A stretch of DNA of 64,000 bases, taken from NCBI RefSeq assembly GCF_000189635.1, contig NW_002475926.1:310001-374000 (forward strand), written 5' to 3'. The position numbers and the translations under genes are program-made. The notes beneath the pieces are model-generated. The model did no database searches, was not told the DNA's origin, and saw nothing but the letters and a program-made list of their open reading frames with translations. Below, one piece after another: positions 27,901 to 39,774 of this stretch (position 1 is its first letter; every line of letters starts with the position of its first letter). The stretch is from Tetrahymena thermophila SB210. Its lineage: Eukaryota > Ciliophora > Oligohymenophorea > Hymenostomatida > Tetrahymenidae.

Positions 27901-30900
27901 AATATGATCCAGTAAAACTATAAACTTCAAAATAAGTCTTATATACAAAAACTTATTTATTTATTGTATCAGCTACAATTGAAGCACCAGAAAGCTAATC
28001 TTAAAGTACAAAAGTCTAAAATAACAAAAAATTTTCTGATCTATCAAAAAATACCATGTTTTAATTGTTAATAATGCAAACTATAATTTCAGTTGGAAAA
28101 AGGCATTTTTTATAATTATCGAGATTGAGAGTTTTTGCAGGTGATATTAAAGTTTGTTAACTAAAATCTAAAGAAATTTTAATCAATCCATCACCATATA
28201 AAAATAATTCAGATGTATTTTCATCTAAAAAAAATCCATTAATTTTTTTAAGCAAACTCTATTAGGAAGATAATTTTAATGAAAATTTTGCTGTTTATAA
28301 TTTAAAATCTCTTAGGATAATTTCTGTACTTATATATGAAACTAAAATTTAAAGAGGATTTGAAATAAAAAAATTATAAATAGATTCTTGTTAAGTGGAG
28401 AAATTAATTGTTTCTTATAATTGATTTGTATGTAAGCTAAAGCAGTTGATTTTAGAGGTAAAAACAAAATATTTACCTAATTAAAAACTTTGATATACTT
28501 TAACTACTTAATCTAGAGAATTATTTGATGTAGAATTAAATACTATTTAAAATGCTGATATATTATTTGTTGGTAATACTCTAAGTTACCCGCTTTGAGA
28601 TCCAGCAAAGATCAAAGATTATTCTTAATTAGATATAGATTAAGTAATAATTTCAATTGGAATAAAACTAAAAAATCCAAATGATGCATTAATAGTATCT
28701 TTATTTATATCTATATACACTTCATAACTAAGAGAAGTGTAACTTGTTGGTAGCATGGGTATAACTTTTATTATATTTTAACCAAGGTGATTGACCACTC
28801 TCTTAAGCTAAACAAAATCTACTGCACTAGGATATGTACCCATTTCAATATTAGTTTGATTGCTTAAGTCCAAATATAAACATGAATATTAGTTGTATCC
28901 TATTATTTAATTCAGCTAAATACCTAAAAGGTATTTACCTTCTTCAAAGCTTTTTATTTAGTACACAATTCCAACCGTAATTGGAAGCACGATTACAGTT
29001 TATAAATTTTAATCAATAATTGTTAATTTGAAATTCTCATCAAAAAAAGCAATATGAAATCCTATTTTAAAATATAAATTAGAAATTGAAAAACTAATAA
29101 GATTTACCTCCATTTGATAAATTAAAATATGAATAACAGGTTATTTTGCTAAGGCTCTGAAATGTTTTTCTAGGGCTTGAGTTGATAACACCATTTACAA
29201 AATCTATACTATAGACTTAAATGAGATAGGATAAGTTAATAGTAATTAATTCATTAGATTCAGAGAGAAAAGTATCAACTAATGAAGTAAATTAAGAAGG
29301 ATTGCTATTTTGTTAAGATTAAGCTATCGTTTATTTAGATTAGTTTAGAATGATGGAAATTTTATTCGCTATTAAACACATATAATTACTATTAACTAGT
29401 ATTTATGAAAATTAAAAAGAATCCATTTAAAAAAATGTAACATCAGTCTAATTAAATAAGTTAAATATTGTAATCTGATTTGAAAATATAGCAATTATTT
29501 GGGTTGATTAATAGCTTAAAATATTCAAGCATTAGCTTCCTTATTGCTAGATATAATATTAAAAAGCTGGGGATAGAGGATCTATTGTCTTCCATACCAT
29601 AATAAGCCCATCTATAGAACATGAAATTAAGAAATAATATTTTTCTATATAGAGAATTTTAGATATTTTTCCACTGTTTTAGTAAATCTTGTTTTAAAAA
29701 TCTTTAATTATAGATACTGTTTTATTTAAATAACCCCCATCAATTATTTAAACTTCTTGTGATGCCAATACCATAGAGTTTATTAATTAATTACCTTACA
29801 ATGAGTAATTCAATTAAATTAAGAATTACGGATTATTAATCAGCGAGGGTAATTAATTTAATTACATTGTGGTAATAATTATATCCAAAGTATTTTTACA
29901 ATCAAAAGTTAATTTTTTGATATTAATAATGTTATTTGATAGTAATGAATAAATGTAAATTTCATTTATCTTTTACAAATAATTAAAGCTCACTATACTT
30001 TTATCATAACTTAATGTTAATAATTAAGTAATTTAATAATTATAGCTATTATACACAACAATATTTTAGTTATAAGAAACAAGTAGCAGTTTCTAATTAT
30101 TTTTGAGATCTATGCATACGTTTGTATCTATCAACTTTAATTAAAGTGGTTAATATTACTATTAAATTAAGTGACACTCTACGGATTATTTTTTGATTTC
30201 ATATGAATAAATATTCAAACTATCTTCAAATAATAATATAAATTATTAGCCATCTTCAAAAATGAAATAATTTGCATCTAAAACTTATCCTTTTATTTAA
30301 CTACAATAGTACTTTTAGGTATTTCCAAAGAGATAAAGTTACTGATTTGGATAAGTGTAATCAGCATATATGATTTAAATTTAAAAGGTTAACACATTTT
30401 ATGTTACAATAAAGTCTTCAAAAAACGATACTGTTTATTAAGGTGATGTTAAGTTTATTTGGTCAAGTAAACTAGATTAGCCTTAATTAACAGAATTAAA
30501 GTATATTAGTGAATTGTTATCATTGTAAGAAGTATAAATTATTTAGTTTGTATCTCTCAATATGTATATTTTACTTGTAACTTTTGCATATCCTTATGTT
30601 ATTGTAGTTAAAATATTTGCAGTCATACTCGAAGGTATCCATTCTAGAATCTATTTTGTATTAGTATTGAGAAGAAATAGTCTATTTTGAGTTAGAGATA
30701 TCGATTAAACACCATTAGGAAAAGAAAATGATGTTACAAAAGATCCACTATCTTGGTCAATCATGTTTAAAAACGTCCTGTAAACTAAATAAATTAATTT
30801 ATCTTAGACCCCATAATAAACATAAAGTATTTGCTAACCCTTATTTGTATTCGAAGGGTAGATAAATGAATTCGTGCACTGATATGTAGCTTCGCAAACT

Positions 30901-31187
30901 CTACTAACTTAATTAGCCATTTAGGTCTCTTCACAGAGTGATACACATCTATATTATGTCTAGTTGCTATTATCTTTTTACATCTGTACATATTCCCAAG
31001 ATTAGCATTATTAGTAAACACATATACCTTACTAATTCAAAATAAAATTTTCCATGCATTATGAGCAGACTTCCAATTTAGAAATAATATTTTATGTGCA
31101 TTTTAAACAACCAACAGTTTAACATGCAGAAGAATACTTGATCATTATGCAGAGAAAGATTAAAAATGCTATCAGTTTAAAGAACAT
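21935..31187 (-). CDS. giant multi-domain transmembrane surface protein, copy C
   Basis: A complete paralogue of about 3,030 residues. Residues 1-21 form a signal peptide (MFFKLIAFLIFLCIMIKYSS). A Cys-rich module follows (GCLKCT, VCSQCMENF, RCVSLCEE). Then come a region of repeated hydrophobic strands resembling a WD/PQQ-type beta-propeller and a second beta-rich region with the block RRYNRKDRITDIKLI near 26,330. A beta-helix-like part has FKNN, FQNN, GGSIYL and SIGGAIRI (about 25,700-24,800). A Cys-rich module (CTECTSGTY, CKQCPP, GPLCEKCDTTG) precedes several membrane helices (about 23,800-22,500), and a polar tail ends at TGA (21935-21937). Introns: 29062-29107, 27761-27819 and 22399-22453. 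GGAI and FxxN motifs are typical of parallel beta-helix proteins such as chlamydial Pmp proteins. Calling this a receptor or adhesin is inference. Confidence 0.83.
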
Positions 31188-32783
31188 TTTGATCAAATTC
31201 TTATTTTGTATTTTTTGAGATTGGGATATTTTTTTCTAGATTTTTGATTTAATGTGTTATAAAAATATTAATTTAAAACGTGAATATTAATTTGAAGATT
31301 ATTAATACAACTTAGGACAGTTTATTTAATCTATAAAAAATATGAATTTTAAATGCTAATCATAAATTGAAAGCCTAAAAAAGTAAGTATTCTAAGGTAA
31401 ATTTTGTCGAAGAAGGTTAAATTTAATTTTACCATAAAAATTGTTCAATATATTTATTTTCGATAATTCTTAGATGTTAATTTACATATTATTAACATAG
31501 AACTCAAGTTAATTTATTTAGTTTATTTTTTTTAATAATTCATAATTTTATTTTGTATTCTGTTTGTATTATTTTTTCAAAAAATATTTAGTTTGAAGGA
31601 TAAATTCATAAATAAAAGAAAATATGATTAATAATTAGAAAATTTTAAGAAAGGATACTATTATTTAATCAATATAAAAATAAATAATAAAATTATAAAT
31701 TGTAAGCTATTTTTAGTGTAATCTAAATAAAGATTCATACCTCAAAAATATCTATAAATTATAATAAAAATAAATCTTTATTTTAATCTTTTTTAACTCA
31801 TTTAATTTCATAGTATTTTACAACATTAAATAAAAATATCAATATCTGTAAAATATATTTATTTTTAATAGAATAAATCTTATTATTATATAAATGGTAA
31901 ATAAATTTATAATTTAAATGAGATATATATAACAAAAATTTTTTTAGTAATTATAATCCAGTATTTTTATTTAAAAATACCTATTTTATAATGTTGATTT
32001 TATTTATAATTTGGCAGAATAAATATTGTACTAAATATTTTTTTTTTAATTTTGTATTTTAGTGATTTTGAGTAAAAAAAAAATATATAAATAATATCTA
32101 TTATTGATGTTGTTAATAATTTAAATTTAAGATATTAGTTAAAACAAATTTATTTATTTGCAAAAGAATTTTTTCATGTATAAGCTAACTAAAATAAATT
32201 AAATAATATTTTTTAATTATTGCTTATAATTAAAACTGAAAAATTAAATATTTTTTACTATCATTTTATTATTTATTGGATAAATATTTACAAGAAAAGT
32301 TTATATTTATTTTTGGAAAAGCCTATTTGATATATTTGGTATTAAAGAGAAACATTTTTTGATTGTGCGAAATTAATTTTATTTTGATATTAAATTTAAA
32401 AAGAAGAACATTATAAGATTAGTTTTTATATTGAAATTTAGTATTTTGTTAAAAATAAATACATATTAAAATTATTATGTATTTATTATCCAATCAAATT
32501 TATTGTAAATAGAATTAATATGATTGGTAATAATATATTATTTAGTCAATTTATTAATAATCAAATTTATATTAATTATTTCTTAGAAAAAAAATCAAGT
32601 AAAGTTTAGTATTTAAGGCGTAAATTCGAGTTTATTTAGATTTAGCATTATCATTTTAAAATAAATATAAATGAGTTAACTATAATAGAAGCAGTAAAGT
32701 ATGTATAAATTCATATTTAATTACTTCTGAAAAATTAGTCAGAGACAAATTGAATTTTATTAAATATAGTGTAGAATGGAAAT
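31188..32783. other. spacer upstream of surface-protein copy C
   Basis: About 1.6 kb of extremely AT-rich DNA between copy C (minus) and a small plus-strand gene, so both promoters should lie here. No coding-like patch or repeat family was recognised. Confidence 0.55.
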
Positions 32784-33030
32784 ATGCATGAATTACAGAA
32801 TGTAAACGGAAATGATCATGAAGTAGAGAGAAATAGAGTTATTGAATCGTACAGTTTTATTTATACTAATAGGATAGGGATTATAATTTAATGTTTTTAT
32901 TTAAATAAGAATCAGATAGCAAATAAGCGAGCTAGAGGCTAAGGACGTGTGGTTGAAAAAATAAAATCAAAAAACAAAAGAATTAAGCAAATGGAAAGGA
33001 GAAGATAAATGTATGTGTCAAATATTTTGA
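32784..33030 (+). CDS. tiny two-exon coiled-coil protein with C-terminal CaaX box
   Basis: Exons 32784-32848 and 32910-33030 join around a 61-bp AT-rich GT...AG intron to give 61 residues. The N-terminus is polar (MHELQNVNGNDHEVERNRV). The middle is a predicted amphipathic helix (IRQQISELEAKDVWLKKQ) with hydrophobic residues at heptad-like spacing. The protein ends KCMCQIF followed by TGA, so its last four residues, CQIF, fit a CaaX prenylation signal. Exon 2 is clearly richer in GC than the surrounding DNA, which supports real coding. Length, helix and CaaX resemble G-protein gamma subunits, but no diagnostic gamma motif is visible, so that is only a possibility. Reading straight through without splicing also stays open but gives a much less protein-like sequence. 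Confidence 0.55.
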
Positions 33031-33406
33031 ATAGAATAATTAATTAAAACATGATGTTATTATTAATTTAATATTGAGAAATAAAGTTAATTAAAGCTAG
33101 CACTGCCTCATTTACTATAAATATACTTATAAATATAATTAAAACTCTGTAAATATTATATATATTACCATATTATACAATGCGATATTTTAACGTTTAT
33201 AAATTAATTAACTTTTTAATGCATCTAATCTTTTTTGATATTAAAATATATAAATAAAATTTAATAATTATTTTTAAGAGTGCTTTTTGCAACAACAATC
33301 ATAAATGATTTTATAAATACTAACAAATATTTAAAACTGATAATACTAATACGAAAAATAGGCTGCTTGCTGATAATCTTTTAAATGAATTATATTCAAT
33401 TTTTTA
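33031..33406. other. convergent 3' spacer
   Basis: AT-rich stretch between the 3' ends of the small CaaX gene (plus) and the stomatin-like gene (minus). No feature is seen other than expected 3' untranslated sequence. Confidence 0.5.
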
Positions 33407-34921
33407 TCAAACTTTAATCTTCAAGGGCTTTTCATTATAATCGTCTCTATAACTAGACTGATCATCAAACTATTTTGATTGCTATTATTGTTAATATTAG
33501 TTTTTCTTTGCTTCATCATCTGATGAATAAAGAATAGGATCTTCATAGAATTTCATCTTTTATATCAAATCAGGATATTCAGAAAGACTATTCTATTAAG
33601 CATAGTTGTTGTTTTAAAGCTACTTCATACTTTACTAGCTCTCGTAAGCTTAAACTCCATTTGAAATATCTTAAGTTATTTTTCTTCCTTATGAAGTGCT
33701 ATTAAGCATTAACATTGCGGCTACAGTAATAAGGTCATTATTGCCATTTGATTTTCCATCTGATGAAACTTTTCCTTCAGGAGCAATAATTAAATTACTT
33801 TTTCTTAAGGTTTTTTCATAATTCTTTAAGTAGTTTTATATTAAAATATATGAGACACTATTTTATTTCTTTACTCTGTCCAAAGCTTCCCCTACTAATT
33901 TCAATGCTTCTGCTTCTGATGTACTAACCAATTTTAAACTTTCAGCATCTCCCTCAGCTGATTTGATCTATGAAATTTTCTTACCTTCAGAAATATTAAT
34001 TTCAGATTATTACTTTCCTTCTGATATAACAACTTCTCTTCTTTTTAATCTTTCTGCCTCAGCTTCATACTACATACTCTATTTAATTTCATTGGGAGGA
34101 TCTATTTATAAAATCTCATATCTATTTAATAAAATTTAAAAAAATTATTATTGCTTTATCATTTAAATATTTTATTTTTGTAAGAAAGTTTAAGCATTTT
34201 TAATAAATAATCATTTCTTTGACAGACATAATTTTTTGAGCAAAAAATTTAAATATGAAAAAAATATTTTTGAAAAAAAAGAATAGTAAGATATATATTT
34301 TTAATACCTTAGGCAGTTTATTCCCCAAACATTAGCTGCTTTATTTACAGCCTAATTGACAGCTTTGTTTAATTCCTGACGCTCTTTAAATAGTTTATCC
34401 AACTTGATTTTACCTATTTCACTTCTTAATACTGTTAATGCAAGAAGCTTTACAGATTCTAAAGGTTTTTCTACATTATAGGATGCTTTATAAGGATCAT
34501 CAATTCTAATAAATAAAGTTCCTCCAATTAATACAGTGACATTATCTTTAGTAATAGCTTGCTAATTTTCTACAGTAATTGTTTCTTCTTTCAAAGACAT
34601 ATTGTATGATATTCTATCCATAATTGGAATGAGAAAATGTAATCCAGGATTAAGAGTTTTATGATATTTTCCAAAACGTTCAACTATGCAAGCAGATTAC
34701 TCTTTTACTATTGTAAAAAATTTAAGGCTCATCCTTCTTGTTTGATTACTAAAAATATTCAGCGGATTATACTTTTCTAACTTATTTATTTTAAACTAAA
34801 TGATAACTTTAATATTTAGAAAAATATCCTATACTATTGTTTTTCAAATCGAAACTTCTTGATTTATGATACAATCAATATAAATCTTGTCACTTAATTG
34901 AATTTTTTATTGATAAGACAT
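33407..34921 (-). CDS. STOML2: stomatin-like protein 2, SPFH/band-7 family (mitochondrial)
   Basis: SLP-2 is a band-7 scaffold of the mitochondrial inner membrane that organises cardiolipin-rich domains and proteases (family knowledge). Three exons (34873-34921, 34308-34806, 33407-34121) give 420 residues in exact frame. The SPFH domain shows CIVERFGKYHKTLNPGLHFL, the block DPYKASYNVE, RSEIGKIKLDKLFKERQELN, AANVWGINCLRYEI and SMQYEAEAERLKRREVV. These match metazoan SLP-2 motif for motif. A coiled-coil rich in Glu, Ala and Ser follows (EGKKISQIKSAEGDAESLKL), then a lineage-specific Gln-rich tail. The start is the least certain part: MSYQQK at 34921 needs a 66-bp intron, while an internal Met (34730-34732, MSLKFFTIV) would need none. 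The spliced form supplies a basic N-terminus that could serve as mitochondrial targeting sequence. Confidence 0.9.
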
Positions 34922-36819
34922 AAATGTATAAACAAAGCAAGATTATTCTTAAATATATTTTACTATATATTGTCTATTTTAATATTAGATTTATTTAGAA
35001 AATTCTAAAAGCAAATAAATTAGCGTTTCAATATGAGCATTTTCTAGAAATAATTTTTAAAAATTACATATTTTAAATTTATCATTATTAGATCTCAAAT
35101 CAATTATATTTTAAAAGTATTACCAATATTTATCATTTTATTTCAATTTACTCTAAATCAAATAACTGTATTAAAACCTAAATATAAATGTATAAAAAAA
35201 CAAATTCTACATTATATTTATTAATTTTAAAATATTTATTTTCAATATGAAACCAAATTTTGTATCTTATCTTTACATTATTTGATATCTTCACTCTAGA
35301 TTATTAAGTGTTTCTTTTCTATACTTTTCTATTCCACCCTAATTTATTAGAATATATTAGGTTTTATGATTTTATTTCTATATATTTTTTAAGCTATTGA
35401 ATTTTTATGCAAAAATTTTAAATTAATAAATAAAAGTTTTATAAACACGTGATAGATATCAGTAATAGCTATATTTTAGCTTGATTATTCAGCCTTAACT
35501 AAAAAATGAAAATTAATTGCTTAGATATTTTAAAAATAAAATTTTGTTAAAAATTATTAAAAAGCCGATTGTAAGATAAGCTAAAAATAACTAAATATTT
35601 TTCAAATAATAATTTTTGTTTTCTTAAATTTTTAAGAGTAAATCATAAAAAAATTCAAAAAATGTATCTAATTATAAATTAAATCTAAATTGTAAGGAAT
35701 AAAAGTAGGATAAAAGCTTTAAATAATAATTCATAATTATATTTTGATAATCTGATAAATTAATTTTAATTTTTTCTTATAAAAAACAATTTAATATATA
35801 AAAAATTGTTAATTTTAAATAAAAATCTAAAATTACAAATAAATTATTTTATTTTATACATAATATATCTTTAAAAAAGTCATTTTACTTTTATATTTAA
35901 AAGCTATTTAAGAAATCTAAAGGTAAGAATAGTATTTATTATCATTTTTCAATAGAATTAAGCAAAATCTTTTTTAAGAACTCTACTTATAAATAAAAAA
36001 TATTTTGAAAATAACATGATTTTTTTACAAACAAAATTTTAATTTCTTGTAAAAAAAGAAAATAATAAAAATTCATTTAAATTTCTTTAATTTTTTATTT
36101 TAAACTTGAATAATTAATTTTATGTCCAACTGTTTTAATAATTTTCAATGGTTTTTATTAATTAAATTTATTATTTATAAAAATAATAATTTATTTTTAA
36201 TTTTGAATGGCATCAAGAGTTTTAGTTTTAATATCTAGACATTTCTCTTAGGTTTAATAATTTAAATTGTATTTTATAAGGTAATTAAGTAATATAGCTA
36301 AAGTATTTCATAAATATATTTATTATAATTTGCTGAGATGGGATTTATTAGAATAAAATAAAATATCTGTTTAAACTTCTTTAATAAACCTTATATATCA
36401 AATTCTTAACAATTAATTTTCTTATCCAATAAAATTAATTAGTTGAGGATTTATTAAATTTATATTTTAATGGTATTTTTGGCAATCACTATAACTAATT
36501 GCATTACAGTAAATAACTTAGTTTTCCATAAATAATCCTTTTTGATTATCAAAAAATAATAATAAAATAAAACCAAACAATAAATTAAAGGATTTATTAA
36601 TTATAATTTCAATAATAAATTGATATAAACATAGTAATAATAATCAATATACTAATAGTTAGTGCTTTTTAAACTCTTACTAAATACAAATAGCATCTTT
36701 ATAGAGATATTATATAAAATAGAAATACATTTAAAGTATTTTTTAATTATAATTATCATTTAGAAATAAGAAATTCTACTACTATTTAATTTAATCTATA
36801 ATTTTAAAATCCTTCACTA
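34922..36819. other. divergent AT-rich spacer
   Basis: About 1.9 kb of very AT-rich DNA between the divergent stomatin-like gene (minus) and the Gln-rich gene at 36,820 (plus). It should contain both promoters. I looked for coding-like or GC-richer islands and found none that were convincing. Confidence 0.55.
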
Positions 36820-39548
36820 ATGGGTAGACTTGGTTAAAACTATCGCAATTCAAGATCAACATCAAAATAAGCAAAATAGCTGGAAAAGAGCAACAGCTCA
36901 CCTATCAAAGAAAGTAATAAAATCTGTTATATGAACAGCAAGATTGAAAAATAAGCAAAAAAAAATTTAAATGAAATAGACTCATATGAAAATCTAATGT
37001 CAGCTAATAATAATTTTTTGTAAGATTTATACAATGATTAGTCTACTAAAAATGCAAGAATGAGTAGCGAACTTTCAGGATGGTAAAATTCAGAACCATT
37101 CCATAAACAGTAAGCATACAATTAAATATTTTCTTTCAAATCAAAACTCCTTGTTTTATTGCCAAAATATTTTAGGATAAAAAATTTTCATTTTATAATT
37201 TTCAATTAATTCCTGCTTTCAACTTTATTAAGTAGTAAATTAAAATTTAATTCATGCAATTTTACTAAAATTATTAGGGCAGATTTTTAAGATAGATAAG
37301 CTAGATTCGATAACAATTTTACAACTAATAATGAATCAAATATTATTAGTGATAGATAATCTAAAAGAGCTATATCAGCAAACTTTAACATTGGTCAAAC
37401 TCCATTAGTTTCGAGAAGAAAAATTATCAAACACCAAAATGATTAGTCAACTTACGGAAGTTCATAGAAGTAATCAAAAAATGATATATCTTCTGAATTT
37501 TTACCTTAAGCTGCATAATAAACATAATCATGTAATCAAAAAATAAATTCGTTCTCCTCGCCTTAAGTACTTTTAAGCACCTTTATAGGATCAAGTTAAA
37601 AATTTAATTCCTCATAAAAATAAAATTAAGATTAATATGTTTCACCCTTTGAAATAAACTCAAAATAATTTGAATAAAATGATTAGTAAGCTTTTCCTTC
37701 AAATAATTAGTAAGGACTTTCCTAAAATAATTAAGATAATATATTAAAAAATACTGTGAGTGAATGGAAAAACTATCTTGATCGCTATGATTCATCATAA
37801 GACTTGTACAATGTACACCTTAAAAAAAGAAGAACTTCATTAATAAACTAACACGAAGCTTAATTAAGTGAAGAAAAATAAAAAGATTTTAATGCTGAAG
37901 AAATTGGAGAAAGTGATAGAAATAATGTCTTAAATTAATTATTGAGATAAAACAAACTAAAAAATATCCATAATAAAAGCAATAATCTTTCTATTGATAT
38001 TTCTTAAATTAGAATATCTGCTTCAAATAATCAATCTTTTGTTGAAGATAGCTAACAATGCTAACAGTAGCTTTAAACTAATAATGGCTACTAAGTAAAT
38101 TCTTAATATCCTACTAACTATAACTCAAACAACCAAAAAGAATTATCTTCACGCAATACATACAGGACCTCTAAAAGTAGCTAAGCCAATAGGATATTTG
38201 GTAAAAAAAAGAAAAGCCGCATAATGAATATGTCTGCTGTCCATTCCAATTAAAACACATTGATGGAATATCAGATAAATAATCAATTGGGGAAAACATA
38301 TGTATCAAAAAATACTCTTTTTAATAGCTTAATAGAAGAAAATTAAATATCTTCATCTTCACTGATTGAAAATTAAAACAAGGTTAATTTATACCAATTG
38401 TAACCTTAAAACATAAGCAATTCTTCTTCCTAAACAGTTCTTAAATAAAAAAATAATTAGAACACTTAACCTCATTTAACAGAAAATAATCATTAAGCTT
38501 CTCAGTTTGTTCCACTTAATCCTAACATTTCTTCTAATGCTTATCATCCATAAGAGTTCTTTTCATCAAAAAATACACTGGCCTGCATCATTTAAGGAAA
38601 CTAATGCACAACTCCTTAAAATAAATATCTAGAAAATTAAGATTTAAAAAGCGTGTTTTATTAAATTCTAAATAAAACAAAAGAAGAAAAGGAAGTATTA
38701 GTAAGTAATAAATCATAAATTTTAAAGTCTGTTTCTAATAATTACTAGCCAAAGCGTTCATAAAACTTCAGCTCAGTAAATTTTATTGATTTTTTGTATA
38801 TTTAAATAATAATCTTTTAAAATAGGCAAATGCTGCATATCATCTTGGTAAAGAAAAGATTAAGTAAGTTATTTAATAAAAAAATAACCAAATAGCATTA
38901 AAATAGTAACAAAATACACTAAATAATAATACTTAAGCTTTAAATAGTAACTAAAACTAAGTACTTGGTTATTAAAGCAACTTCTGTAATAATAATCTTA
39001 AATAAGTAGCTATTGAAAATAATTTATTTAAAATGATAAGAAACAACAAAGAGTTGATTGTAGAAGACTAGAGTACAAAAAATAATGATAAAGTTGAAAA
39101 GTTTATTCATCTTTCAAATACAAAATATCAGAATTAAATAATTGTAAAATAAAAATAGTAAGACGAAAATAACTCTTAACCAAATCATTAAAAAATCAGA
39201 GCAAAGTCTGTTATCAATAATGAGTAACCAGAAAATTTAAAACCTTAGGATCACCAAGCGATATTTAGTAATAAAAAATACCTATATGAGCAAGCAAATA
39301 GAATTTTAAAACCAACTGTGTAAAATATATTAGCTGTTTCAAATGAAAACAATACTAATAATCATTTTAAAACAAGTAATATAAATAATTATCAGTAAGT
39401 TAAATTCTTAGAAAAATAACCAAATAACAATAACAACAATAATAATAATAATTTAAGAGAATTAAACTTGATAGATAAAAAAGTTGTTAGTGAAACAAAA
39501 ACTTAAAGATATCCTATTCACTCTAACATTCTACCAATAAAACTTTGA
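36820..39548 (+). CDS. Gln/Asn/Ser-rich low-complexity protein, unknown function
   Basis: Start ATG at 36820 (MGRLGQNYRNSRSTSK), stop TGA at 39546-39548. Introns 37110-37277 and 38776-38825 both have GT...AG ends, and the three exons join in frame to 836 residues. The protein is strongly polar, with Gln, Asn, Ser and Lys dominating, many Gln pairs and an Asn run near 39,430. There are scattered basic patches such as KKKKSR near 38,205. I see no membrane segment, signal peptide or catalytic motif. The composition suggests an intrinsically disordered protein, perhaps with scaffold or condensate behaviour, but this is inference from composition only. It faces the stomatin-like gene divergently and converges on the gene at 39,775-41,620. 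Confidence 0.75.
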
Positions 39549-39774
39549 ATCTTTATAAATCTTTAAAATAAATTATTTAAAAAAAATCCTCAAAAAAATT
39601 AAGATTTTTGAAGTTAATCTTTCTTAAAATATCTTTTTTTAATCTTAAAAAATAATTCTTTTGGCATTCTTGTCTAAAATATATATAAGAATCTTACAAT
39701 AATAATTATAATTATAATAAATAGTACTACAAAAATCTTTTAATATTTCTAAAAATTACAATAAATCTTATATT

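Noticed and set aside
32784-33077. Unspliced 97-codon reading of the small CaaX gene
   Set aside because: The spliced reading uses GT...AG ends and gives a helix plus CaaX end, while the unspliced one contains an AT-driven hydrophobic stretch and ends without any motif.
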